Source of the DNA: Porites lobata
Lineage: Eukaryota > Cnidaria > Anthozoa > Scleractinia > Poritidae
Length of the DNA: 64,000 nucleotides
Direction of reading: 5' to 3'
Assembly (NCBI GenBank): GCA_942486035.1
Contig: CALNXK010000080.1
Span: 1,860,001 to 1,924,000 of the forward strand
Part shown: one piece after another, positions 31,801 to 41,870 of the stretch
Layout of the letters: every line of letters starts with the position of its first letter
How positions within the stretch are numbered: position 1 is the first letter of the stretch
Program-made: the position numbers and the translations under genes
The notes under the pieces: generated by a model
What the model was told of the DNA's origin: nothing
Database searches by the model: none
What the model saw: the letters and a program-made list of their open reading frames with translations, nothing else

Positions 31801-31892
31801 GAAATTGCACCTATATAATATAAAGAAATAACAAAAATCAACTAATTTCAAAAAGCAAGCAAGCAAATAATTAAGTCCCATACCTTCATTGT
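28881..31892. other. Gene-poor region
   Basis: About 3 kb in which I see no supported gene. 30,430-30,850 is CpG-richer and holds divergent ATGs (plus near 30,440; minus near 30,440, where the sequence ATGCTAAAAAG precedes GTGGGT), so it could be a promoter with a first exon. No conserved product can be named. Confidence 0.3.
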
Positions 31893-32071
31893 CAGGGTTG
31901 TCACTAAGATTTCAAGTTTGCCGGGTAAATACAACAAGTAGGCAGGGAATCAAACTGCTAGGGATTTCTTTTGGTTCTATTTTTCTTCTGTTTTCCAATA
32001 AAAGTAGCCGGGGGCCACTCTCTTAGTAGCTAGGGAAAATCCCAGGCCCCCGGCTCTTAATGACAACCCTG
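31893..32071. mobile_element. 179-bp TIR MITE with 5-bp target duplication
   Basis: Ends CAGGGTTGTCACTAAG and its imperfect complement CTTAATGACAACCCTG, flanked by ATTGT on both sides (31,888-31,892 and 32,072-32,076). The interior GCCGGGGGCC words are repeated in inverted form. Non-autonomous. Confidence 0.75.
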
Positions 32072-32076
32072 ATTGT

Positions 32077-32858
32077 CTCTTGCTTTTTTTACTACGAGGC
32101 TTGAAAGGTGAGTGCAGAAAGAGCTTGCCAGATACTGACCACCTACTACATCTATTATCATCAGTATCTGCAAGACTTTGCGTGTTGTTTAAATGTGATG
32201 ACTGCTTGCAACTTGGCTTGCAACTGCTACGACTGCTACTACTAAAAACTCCAGTAAAACTATTTACTGTACAGGATCCAATGAAATAGGCCAATTACGG
32301 GTATTTTTAGGTGACAATCACCAAATGAGGATGAACAAGCTTGAGAAAAATTATGAGAAACACCTGCAGTCATAGAATTTGAATTTTTTGCATGTCTTGT
32401 CAACCAAATAGCATGACTGTTATCTTCATAATGTGAAAATATCATGGTTGCTATGGGTACATTATAAAACATGCCTTTCACACCAAAAAAAATGTGAGTG
32501 GTTTTGCATTTCAGTGGTGTTTACATAGTAAATCGAACATTACATGACCACTTAGAGATACGAAATTTCTCTTCTGGTGTTGAAAAATTAATGTTTCATG
32601 AGGAAGTGATATTTGAAGAGAAAATTTTGTATCTCTGTGCTAAGATAAAAGGAAAAGCAAGAGATATCCATGGAAACCTTGTAAAAAGCCATCACTTAAG
32701 GCACCACACTGAAGCTGTCTGTAAAATACTGAAGACATCTTATATCGTGTACTTCCAGAAAATATCCATACCTTACCTTGAAGGGAACGAATGTTGTTGA
32801 TAATATTTTTGGCAATTTCTTGCTTTATGGCATCTGATAACCTCCAGGACACCGTTAG
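32077..32858 (-). CDS. Candidate two-exon fragment of a minus-strand gene
   Basis: Two frames with matching splice phases. Exon X is 32,777-32,858 (preceded by AG; ends CAAG followed by GTAAGG; 27 codons plus one base). Exon Y starts at 32,266 after TGTACAG and is open for about 63 codons of Ser- and Lys-rich sequence ending KPRSKKSKRQ, where the 179-bp MITE begins. Without the MITE the frame would end in TGA right at the target site. No family is recognised, the acceptor of exon X is poor in pyrimidines, and a foldback MITE lies in the putative intron. It may be chance. Confidence 0.18.
32512..32655. mobile_element. Degenerate foldback MITE
   Basis: The arm GAGATACGAAATTTCTCTTC is mirrored by GAAGAGAAAATTTTGTATCTC. 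The lead-in AACATTACATGACCACTTAG is a wording I know from an abundant cnidarian palindromic repeat. It explains the 100-codon open frame here (32,498-32,800). Confidence 0.65.
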
Positions 32859-34376
32859 CTAATTAATTAACCACGGAGGTGATGCCTCACACTACCGACT
32901 ACAGGAGTAATGTCATCTGCAAAAGAACCAGCTACATTCAAACTAAACACAACGTGAACTTTGATTACTTCAATTTAGTTAGAACATGTTACAACAAAGC
33001 TTAGAACACGATCAAATTTAATATTATGATGGATCTAATGTGTAATAAAGCAACACCTAGATAGCCAGAAGTTTACTCACAAGCTGATGACAATTGTATT
33101 ACACTGTAAGGAAAACTATGACGTAAGCCATGAAGAAAAGCATTTAGCCCACTGTAGATAGAAGATGGTCAACACAAACAATAATACTTGTTTTGAAGAC
33201 CAGTAACAGTGAAACGGTTGATAGCTTGCTCAACAGAGAAGCTGACATTTGATATTTATATTTTAAAATTTATATTTTCCCCTGGAAAAAACTCTGTAAG
33301 CAACCCTTAACTCCCTCGGAAATTGCCTCGTTTTGGACTCCCTCACCGGAATTTCCGTTGCCCTTTGTGGGGATTATGGATATTTTCTGGAACTACTCAC
33401 TACATTTAGCAAAGGGAGGCCATAGATCAAAAAAAGAGTTTTAAAATTTGTCCAGCAAATCAACCTTCTTAAAGGACAGAAAATTAATACAAATACAGCT
33501 ACTGCAAATGCAAACTACAAATATACAACTACTACAAATGTCTCCCTTCAGAGTGCTCATTGGCTACTGATTCAGATAAATTAATTTTTGTAAACATTAT
33601 TTCTCCAGAATAATGTTCATGTTTTACATCTTTGTCTTTTTTGTAGCAATAAAATGTTGGGAATGATGCTACATGTCCAGTTGAACGATGCATCAGATTT
33701 CAACATGTCCATATGAGAAAGTTTGACAGGGACAGAAGGAACTATTAACTTTCCAACTTCTGGTAGGTTTGACCCATAAAACCCTAATGAGCGTTAGTCT
33801 AAATAAAGGAAATTTGGGGACCAAACGAGGCAACTCGGTATGATTCGCACCCACGTACGACCTTCAAGTTAGATCTGCTGTTGTTCTACTGATTAATGCT
33901 GTGAACCCTGCATAGAGCAAGTCGTGGGCAATATTGTGTGGCAGACCGCGTAGAGGGAAGAACGTTTAACCCTTCAAACCGTAAGATCAAAATCTGAATT
34001 CTCATTTGTTGCCCCTATTCATTTCCTATAGATGTAGTGAGCAGAAGTTGATAAAATGTCAAGCAAATTTATCTTATAGGTGATCATGTGCGTAATTCTC
34101 ATGACCACTCTGTTTTACAAAGCATTGATATCAGTTACAAACAGAAATTTCATACTGATCACTCTTAGGGCTTAAAGGGGTAAACGTTCATATCTCATAA
34201 TCTATTATCTGCCACAGCACTGTGTAGCAAATGATGAAACTTACAATTATCTCTGGAGCTACGAAAAATCCTATAAACCCAAGCAGCGTTATCGCTACTT
34301 TATGTATGTACCCAACCATAATAAAAAAGAATACTACAATCTATATTTTAACGTTTTGTTATCCTTTCTTTTAGAG
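32859..34376. other. Spacer without a supported gene
   Basis: No convincing frame, RNA gene or repeat boundary. Short words near 33,310 and 33,815 (TTGCCTCGTTT and its complement) hint at an eroded inverted pair. Confidence 0.35.
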
Positions 34377-34478
34377 TTCCTGTCGCTGCCTAACTGCGGC
34401 GGAATTGGTGTATAAGCTGCTGCATGTTCGGAGGTACATTCTTAGCGGGAGTGAATTTCGTTCTCGGCATCGACAAGT
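34377..34478 (+). CDS. Candidate 34-codon internal exon
   Basis: Flanked by a good acceptor (TTATCCTTTCTTTTAG) and donor (GTGAGT), open in a single frame with phase 0 at both ends, and more GC-rich than its surroundings. The product contains LTAAELVYKLLHVRRYILSG. No family is recognised and no partner exon is certain. Confidence 0.2.
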
Positions 34479-34577
34479 GAGTGTTTACAAGTCTTCCCCT
34501 TCCTAGATTTCCGCCATTTTCACCTTTAATGTCTTCTCCTTTTCTGTTCCATTACAGAGCACATCAACATTTTTTAC

Positions 34578-36101
34578 CCCAATCTAAAATTATTAACGCG
34601 GGCAACGGGAATCCTGGATTGTTTGGGAACTGATTTTTTGTGTAAAATCGACGGGGTGTATAGGCGTTGAGACGTATCTTGCGTAAACCGCTGACACTCA
34701 AAACCGATATTACACAAAAAATCAGCGAACAGAGAAACCTAGGGATACCAATCTTATTATTATTAACGCGGGCAACGGGAATCCTGGTTTGTTTGGGAAC
34801 TGATTTTTTGTGTAAAATCGACGGGGTGTATAGGCGTTGAGACGTATCTTGCGTAAACCGCTGACACTCAAAACCGATATTACACAAAAAATCAGCGAAC
34901 AGAGAAACCTAGGGATACCAATCTAAAATTATTAACGCGGGCAACGGGAATCCTGGTTTGTTTGGGAACTGATTTTTTGTGTAAAATCGACGGGGTGTAT
35001 AGGCGTTGAGACGTATCTTGCGTAAACCGCTGACACTCAAAACCGATATTACACAAAAAATCAGCGAACAGAGAAACCTAGGGATACCAATCTAAAATTA
35101 TTATCGCGGGCAACGGGAATCCTGGTTTGTTTGGGAACTGATTTTTTGTGTAAAATCGACGGGGTGTATAGGCGTTGAGACGTATCTTGCGTAAACCGCT
35201 GACACTCAAAACCGATATTACACAAAAAATCAGCGAACAGAGAAACGTACGGATACCAATCTAAAATTATTAACGCGGGCAACGGGAATCCTGGTTTGTT
35301 TGGGAACTGATTTTTTGTGTAGAATCGACGGGGTGTATAGGCGTTGAGACGTATCTTGCGTAAACCGCTGACACTCAAAACCGATATTACACAAAAAATC
35401 AGCGAACAGAGAAACCTAGGGATACCAATCTTATTATTATTAACGCGGGCAACGGGAATCCTGGATTGTTTGGGAACTGATTTTTTGTGTAAAATCGACG
35501 GGGTGTATAGGCGTTGAGACGTATCTTGCGTAAACCGCTGACACTCAAAACCGATATTACACAAAAAATCAGCGAACAGAGAAACGTAGGGATACCAATC
35601 TAAAATTATTAACGCGGGCAACGGGAATCCTGGATTGTTTGGGAACTGATTTTTTGTGTAAAATCGACGGGGTGTATAGGCGTTGAGACGTATCTTGCGT
35701 AAACCGCTGACACTCAAAACCGATATTACACAAAAAATCAGCGAACAGAGAAACCTAGGGATACCGATCTAAAATTATTATCGCGGGCAACGGGAATCCT
35801 GGTTTGTTTGGGAACTGATTTTTTGTGTAGAATCGACGGGGTGTATAGGCGTTGAGACGTATCTTGCGTAAACCGCTGACACTCAAAACCGATATTACAC
35901 AAAAAATCAGGGAACAGAGAAACGTAGGGATACCAATCTAAAATTATTAACGCGGGCAACGGGAATCCTGGATTGTTTGGGAACTGATTTTTTGTGTAAA
36001 ATCGACGGGGTGTATAGGCGTTGAGACGTATCTTGCGTAAACCGCTGACACTCAAAACCGATATTACACAAAAAATCAGGGAACGGAGAAACGTAGGGAT
36101 A
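34578..36101. repeat. Satellite of nine ~169-bp foldback monomers
   Basis: Nine copies, marked by CGCGGGCAACGGGAATCCTG, at spacings of 168-170 bp. Each monomer contains a perfect 16-bp inverted pair (CTGATTTTTTGTGTAA and TTACACAAAAAATCAG) about 65 bp apart. Copies differ at only a few positions, so the array is recent or homogenised. Open frames across the array on the minus strand (for example 35,061-35,717) come from the repeat and not from a recognised gene. Confidence 0.95.
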
Positions 36102-36127
36102 CGACTCTAACTCGGGTACTTTTCAAA

Positions 36128-36243
36128 TTGGAAACTTATGCTAACTTCTTAGTTTCTTCCTATCTCTTCAGCTGATGGTAGCACGCTTTGGGATTACCAA
36201 GCAAACTCTATTGATCGTGATTATTTCTTCCGCTTTCTTTTTT
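36128..36243. repeat. Satellite-flank repeat, copy 1
   Basis: ATTGGAAACTTATGCTAACT through GGTAGCACGCTTTGGGAT to CCGCTTTC is repeated at 36,437-36,549. It contains an acceptor-like CCTATCTCTTCAG and a short open frame after it. Confidence 0.7.
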
Positions 36244-36267
36244 AAAGATAGGGCGGTCCACACAACT

Positions 36268-36441
36268 ACAATCTAAAATTATCAACGCGGACAACGGGAA
36301 TCCTGGTTTGTTTGGGAACTGATTTTTGTGGAAATTCGACGGAATGTATAGGCGTTGAAACGTATTTTGAGTAAACCGCTGACACTCGAACCGATAACAC
36401 CGTAAATCAGGGAACAGAGAAACGTAGGGATACCAATATTG
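36268..36441. repeat. Diverged solitary monomer of the foldback satellite
   Basis: Matches the array monomer throughout but with many substitutions and small deletions, such as the shortened arm CTGATTTTTGTGG. It is probably an older copy left outside the homogenised array. Confidence 0.85.
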
Positions 36442-36549
36442 GAAACTTATGCTAACTTCTTACTTTCTTCCATCTCTATAGGTGAGGGTAGCACGCTTTG
36501 GGATCGCCAAGTATACTTTATTAATCATGATTCCTTTTTTTCCGCTTTC
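36437..36549. repeat. Satellite-flank repeat, copy 2
   Basis: Second copy of the 36,128-36,243 segment, so monomer plus flank was duplicated as a block. The AG at the acceptor-like site is kept (CATCTCTATAG). Confidence 0.7.
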
Positions 36550-37100
36550 CTAGATTTCTAACGTTTTCCTTTTTATCTCTAGTATTTTTGTTTCAGATCG
36601 TCCACAACACTGGACGTTGTAGGGTTTGACTTTTATTCAGTCTTTCAGGGTCAAAGCAAAGATGTGCATAATTCTGGCTTAAAATTATTGGGTAGAGGTT
36701 AGAATCCTGGACCCTGACTGACCACACACTGCTGCTTTTGCTTCAAGGTTGGCTGGTGAGTATATCACGTTATGAATTTCTTTTAATTTTCCTTTTTAAT
36801 ATTTAGTCATTTTGAAGAAGCGACTTTTTAAAACATTTAGCTTTAAAAAATTGCGAAAAAACTTTTCTTAAAAACATTTAATAAATTTTAAAAAAGGTGA
36901 AAAATAAACGACTTTTCGACGTTACCGGATGTCATTATCAAGTGAAAAGAGATGCAATATCAATGTTCTATAAATACAAGAAAAACAGTAGTTCATTAAA
37001 AGGAAATTAGCATATAAAAATATGTTACAAGTCAAACAAAGAGGTTAGAACTGATGGACTCACTCTGAGTGTTGAGGCTAGGCCTCAGTTCTTTGCTGAC
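36550..37100. other. AT-rich spacer
   Basis: 36,545-36,600 resembles 34,490-34,560, further evidence that sequence around the satellite was copied. Otherwise nothing is supported. Confidence 0.4.
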
Positions 37101-37170
37101 TTAAAAACTCGGCTTAATTTCTTTAGGCTTAAGATCTTGCTCCAATTTTTTGCTCACAAAAATAAGCTCA
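37101..37170 (-). pseudogene. Penelope-like element fragment, inverted half
   Basis: The minus-strand frame ends FVSKKLEQDLKPKEIKPSF. This corresponds to the stretch that in Penelope-like elements follows the LQPVF motif between the reverse transcriptase and the GIY-YIG endonuclease. It lies head-to-head with the other half at 37,161-37,372. Confidence 0.5.
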
Positions 37171-37372
37171 TAAATTCTACCGTTAATATGTTTATTCAGA
37201 ATATTGCAACTAAGCCAGAAAAGAAAACCGACGATGGCAACACGATCAGCATAGTTCTTCCATTCAAAGATCAGATAGCCGCTAACGCAGTGCGTAGGCA
37301 ATTGCGTGATCTCAGCAATAAGATTGCCATCACTTTACAGCCCTCTCTTAGGAAAAAATGCGGAAGAGGAGC
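37161..37372 (+). pseudogene. Penelope-like element fragment, C-terminal reverse transcriptase linker
   Basis: The frame 37,137-37,409 contains ISIVLPFKDQIAANAVRRQL and NKIAITLQPSL, a wording typical of Penelope-like polyproteins between the reverse transcriptase and the GIY-YIG domain. Homology ends abruptly after LQPSL. Its normal continuation is found on the opposite strand next to it. Confidence 0.6.
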
Positions 37373-37845
37373 GTCCGTAAACAGCCTAAACAATTTTCTC
37401 TTGCACTGAACTTGTGGAAGAATTATGCGATATCAGCCAGGGCCCATAAAACTGTTATTCTTACCTTAGAATTCTCCTTTTTATTGCCAATACAGCTAAT
37501 CAAATCAATTGTAGTGGTTAGTGTCCAATTGCTATTTTAGATCTGAGACTAAGGGGGCAGTTTACAGAGTTTTAAAAGCTAATTTATAATGCTTCCTTGT
37601 TTTATGAGGATCTGCCAAAGCAAAACGACAAGACTAAGAAAGTGGAAGAGGAAGATTAGTAAACTGGACAAGGACATCAGGGATAAAACATCGGCCACAC
37701 TTAATCGAAGTAAGTTTACAAGTCTTTCGCCAAGAAAAATAACGGAAAAACCTTACTCAGTAAAATGTCTATCAAAAGGCCCGGGAGAGGCTTTTTTCCA
37801 GTCACTCTTGAAGGAGAAATACCAAGGAGAAGAGAGGCCATTGCT

Positions 37846-38000
37846 GGTTTGCACGTGAGGTCGCGGCGGCCATATTGGAGATCAAGAACAAAAGCATTTC
37901 TCTCCTCTGGTAACTTAACTCTGTTTTCATGTAAATTCTTCAAGAAAAATTATAGTGTATTGACCCTCAACATGGCCGCCTTGTCACGTGGTTGCAAACC
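37846..38000. mobile_element. 155-bp foldback MITE
   Basis: GGTTTGCACGTGAGGTCGCG at the left is mirrored by CTTGTCACGTGGTTGCAAACC at the right. The interior CAAGAACAAAAGCATTTCTC is a wording I know from a common cnidarian repeat. There is no clear target duplication. Confidence 0.7.
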
Positions 38001-39215
38001 AAGAATTGTAGAGGGTTGCTTGATACATTCTGTTGAAGGGGGTGAAAAGATTACACCAAAGTTTCAATTTAGCGGCCCTGCAGACCAAAGTCTGATTCAG
38101 CCTTTCATGGAGCCATTTGAACTCAATTTCAAGCAAAAAGAGCCCTTTAAAAAGCCTATTCCAGCCCACGCTGGGACGTATTTCAATCCTTGGGTCCAAA
38201 TTAGCCCTAGATAATCGTATTGTATTGTTATTGATAATTCATGTTAACATAACGTTTACCACATAACCTATGCCAACTACCAACAGATGTGGTTAACACT
38301 GGATACTCATATACGGCCATTTACATTCTTAACATCCAATAATTAATGGACAATTTTAATTTTATTTCTCATAATAAACAGCTAAACAAGGAAAGAGAAC
38401 CTTGAGCCCCAATATAGTGTCGCATCTAACAGAGAAGCGGAACTTATCAGAATTGTTGTTCTGTGAAATAGAACTGGATTGTAAGAACAATGCACTGAAT
38501 GTGGAACAGAAGGATTGGTTAAATGCTACAGGAATTTATGTCCTCTTCAAAACCATATCAGCAGATGAGATCAAGATTAAGTCACTTTTACAGGAAACAT
38601 TTCGATGAAATGGATGCTTTAAAACTAACCTTCGTTTTAGGCGGCCGGTTCTTTTTACTAAGTAAAAGTCCCGTAGGAAGGACTATGGAGCTTGAGCCTT
38701 GGTTCCTACCCAGATTTCCTGCTCGCATTTTTTCCCCTCGGGGTTTTTTGCAATGGGGCAGGTTTTTTCTGGCCTCCGTCTGACCGCTTGTATTTCAGTT
38801 GTAAGCGGTAGCTCAACTCTGCCAGATTTCAGTCTCGCTTCGTTTTTTGGCAATATCTTTCAATTTACTCTAAGGTCAGTTGACCCGGAAAAGGTTATAA
38901 GTTTTGGCGACATAAATTAAGATTGACTTTAGAATGTACACCTCCAGCAAGGGATGTGAACTGTATAATATACCCTTGGCTATTAGCCTGTGAGCTTGGT
39001 TGGGTACATGAGTAATAGCAGTGCTTTGGGAAAGACTGAGAAAACTTGAATTATTCGCAGATTACACGTACACTAGTTGGCTATATCGTATAACAGGGAT
39101 GCTCCTTGCCAAGCCCTCCAAAAATAAACGTAAATGCTTAGACACTAACCATTATTTAACAGTTGGACCTTTGTACATTAGTTTAAAAAATTGAAATTAA
39201 AAATGTTTTCCTTCA
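38001..39215. other. Spacer without a supported gene
   Basis: The 149-codon frame 37,765-38,214 is built partly on the MITE and is not supported beyond it. No recognised domain in the frames at 38,402-38,920. Confidence 0.35.
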
Positions 39216-39224
39216 TTATAGTCA

Positions 39225-39505
39225 GAGAAAACAACCGACATTTGGCGACGCTACCACTGGTTTCCCTGCCAAATGACCTCTGAAAAATGGGCGCAGAAAT
39301 TCTATACTGATGACGCGTCACTACCCAGATCTGGGTAGTGTTTCTCATTGGTCGTGCCACGTGGGAAATTTGATTCAACCAATGAGAAGCACCACCCAGA
39401 TCTGAGTAGTTACGCGTCATCAGTATGGACTTTCTGTGCTCGTTTCGCAGACGTCATTTGGCGGGGAAACCAGTGATAGCGTCGGCAAATGTCGGATGTT
39501 TTCTC
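39225..39505. mobile_element. 281-bp foldback MITE
   Basis: Two arms of about 128 bp pair over almost their whole length (GAGAAAACAACCGACATTTG against the complement of CAAATGTCGGATGTTTTCTC), with a loop of about 25 bp. Both arms contain CATTTGGC, GGTTTCCC and GATGACGCGT. Arm divergence of about 15 percent by eye suggests moderate age. Confidence 0.85.
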
Positions 39506-39619
39506 GGGCTATTTTCATTGGTGTATATTTGTTGTTCACTTCACATATACGCATACTCGAGCGAGTGCTATCTTCAAAGACATTGCAATCGTTCTCAAAC
39601 GCTAGGTTTACGATCAGTG

Positions 39620-40020
39620 CATCTTACTAACAGTCACCTACGGATATGTGACCTGGAATCTTACGAAACAACAAATCTTGAAACTCAGAACTATGCAGAG
39701 AGCACATGTGAGAATCATGGCGAGATCGTAAAACAGCTCATTGGATCCGAGAAGAAACCAAAGTAACAGATATCATGGAAATAATAAGCAAACTCAAATG
39801 GAACTGGGCTGGTTATTTGGCGAGAAGAACGGACAACCGTTGGACAATCAGCATTACGTTCAGGACGCGCCGGAGACACACAAGGAACCGAGGAAGACCA
39901 AGGACGAGATGAAGGGAAGACTTGCATGGTTTCCAAAACCTGTAACTGTGTCGCGCAAAAAGTAGTTCAGTAGAGGTCAGTGGGGAAGGCCTACGTCTAT
40001 CGACCGACGTTCAACGGCTG
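39620..40020 (+). pseudogene. LINE 3' ORF fragment (RTE/CR1-like)
   Basis: Decayed end of a LINE reverse transcriptase ORF. One frame gives VTYGYVTWNLTKQQILKLRT, RIMARS, then IREETKVTDI, KLKWNWAGYLARRTDNRW and RNRGRPRTR, the classic C-terminal signature of these elements. In-frame stops occur after MARS and after RPRTR. The 5' part is missing. Confidence 0.8.
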
Positions 40021-40261
40021 AAACTGAACTGAACACAACCGTAAGTTAACATAAGCACGTCTCATGCTCCTTGAACAAGCATCCGACAAACAGCACAGTC
40101 CTTTTTCGAGTAAAATATGGCACATCTGGTGTGGTCATGATAACACCTACACAACATACAAATATTCTACCACCTCAAATTCAACAGATTCTTCTTTAAA
40201 AGTTCTTGGTCTGGATGGATTTGTGCAACCTCAGTAGGCACCCAAGATATGTTGACGAACA

Positions 40262-40494
40262 GGGCCCGGTTCCTCGAAAGGTGGTTAAGTTTAACCCAGG
40301 ATTGAGCCTAAGTTTAAGCAAGATTTTCTTGTCTAAGAACACGTAACTCGAGCTTACAAAATACTATTGAGCCTTTCCTTCGAAAAAGAGAACTGATAAC
40401 TCAAGATGTTACTCTAAGCAATGCATAGGAAGGTAAATACAAAAAGTGGAACAAAATTTTAATCCTGGATTAGCGCCTTTCAGGAACCGGACCC
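40262..40494. mobile_element. 233-bp TIR MITE with GGG/CCC ends
   Basis: GGGCCCGGTTCCTCGAAAGG is mirrored by CCTTTCAGGAACCGGACCC. TTTAACCCAGGATT and AATCCTGGATTAGC extend the pair inward. The GGG/CCC ends suggest a Harbinger-like non-autonomous element, but no target duplication is clear. Confidence 0.7.
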
Positions 40495-40679
40495 AGGAGA
40501 TTAAAGAGTTTCGGGCATATCAGACGGAAAATATTTCTGAAAGTGCAAACGTCCGTCGGAGCATTTGAAGAAAATTGCTTGCACAAAATATAAACGCATC
40601 ATAGTGGCGACCAGCGAAAGGGTTCTAAAGACGGGCTATAAAGCCATAGGGGCAAATAGTATTCGCTAACTAAGCAAGA

Positions 40680-41870
40680 ATTTTAAATTCTAAGAAATAA
40701 TATTTGAAGACGTTTTAGACAGAAAAGAATCGATTTCTCGCCTATAAAAATATGCATTTCAGATAGTCGCAAAATTTTGGTAGAAAAAATTGAATCTTCT
40801 TCATTTTGTGTTTGGGAAAAACTGCCTAGAAATAATACTCTAAAGGTTTCGATAGAAAAAAAAAACCGTTTCTACCCTTTAAAAAAGATTCACTCCAGAT
40901 AGTCGCAAATTTGCATATTTTCCAAAGGCATTAAACCAGCATTTTTTTCATCTTCTGTTTTTGGGAAAAAATGATCTTGAAAATAATGCTTGAAGATCTT
41001 TTAGATAGAAAAGAATCGTTTCTAGCCCATAAAAATAGGCACTTCAGATAGTCGCATTTTTCAATATTTTCCAAAGGGGTTAACCCATAATTTTGGTCAA
41101 AAAATAAAACTTTTCATTTCTTGTTTTTGGGCAAAAATGATCTTGAAATAATGTTTGGGGATCTTTTCGATAGAAAAGAATCTTTCCTAGCCTATAGAAA
41201 TATGCACTTCAGAAAGTCGCATTTTTGCATATTTTCCAAAAAAGTTAACCCATGATTTGGTCAAGAAATGGAATGTTTTTGATGTTCTCTTATTGGGCAA
41301 AAAAAATCTTCAAATAATATTTAGAAATCTTTTCGAAAGGTAAGAGTCGTTTCTGGCCTAAAAAAATATGCACTTCAGATAGTCACATTTCTGTATATTT
41401 TCCAAGGTCAAAAAGTAAAACTTTTTTCATTCCCTGTTTTTAGGTAAAAATGATCTTGAAATAATATTTGGGATCTTTAAGATAGAAAAGAATCGTTTCT
41501 AGCCTATAAAAATATGCACTTTAGATAGTCGCATTTTGGCATATTTTCCAAAGGGGTTAACCCATGATTTTGGTCAAACAACAGCACTTTTTGCATTTTC
41601 GGCATTTGGGCAAAAATCATCTTAAAATAATGTTTGGGGATCATTTCGACAGACAAGAAACGTTTCTGGCCTTTAAAAATTTGCACTTCAGATAGTCGCA
41701 CTTTTGCGTATTTTCCAAAGGGTTAGCCCATGATTATCGTCAAAAAACGGAATTTTTTTAAGTATCTGTTTCTGGGCAAAAATGACCTTCTAGCCTTAGA
41801 CTTCAGATAGTCGCATTTTTTATTATTTTTCAAAGGGTTGAACCCATGATTACACCCTTACAGCCGTTAC
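40680..41870. repeat. Satellite, older variant, ~155-165 bp
   Basis: Eight or so imperfect copies marked by CAGATAGTCGCA and GATAGAAAAGAATCGTTTCT, many with indels. They share the frame TATAAAAA, TTTTCCAAAGGGGTTAACCC and TTTTGGTC with the younger variant to the right. Confidence 0.85.

Noticed and set aside
32498..32800. 100-codon frame that looks protein-like (VNRTLHDHLEIRNFSS)
   Set aside because: The DNA beneath is a foldback MITE known to me from cnidarian genomes; mirrored GAGATACGAAATTTCTC arms are visible.
35061..36055. 218- and 105-codon minus-strand frames as protein genes
   Set aside because: They consist only of satellite monomers read in rotating frames. I report the open-frame property as a finding but not as a gene.
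37765..38214. 149-codon frame as a gene
   Set aside because: About a third of it lies on a MITE, and the rest has no recognisable features.
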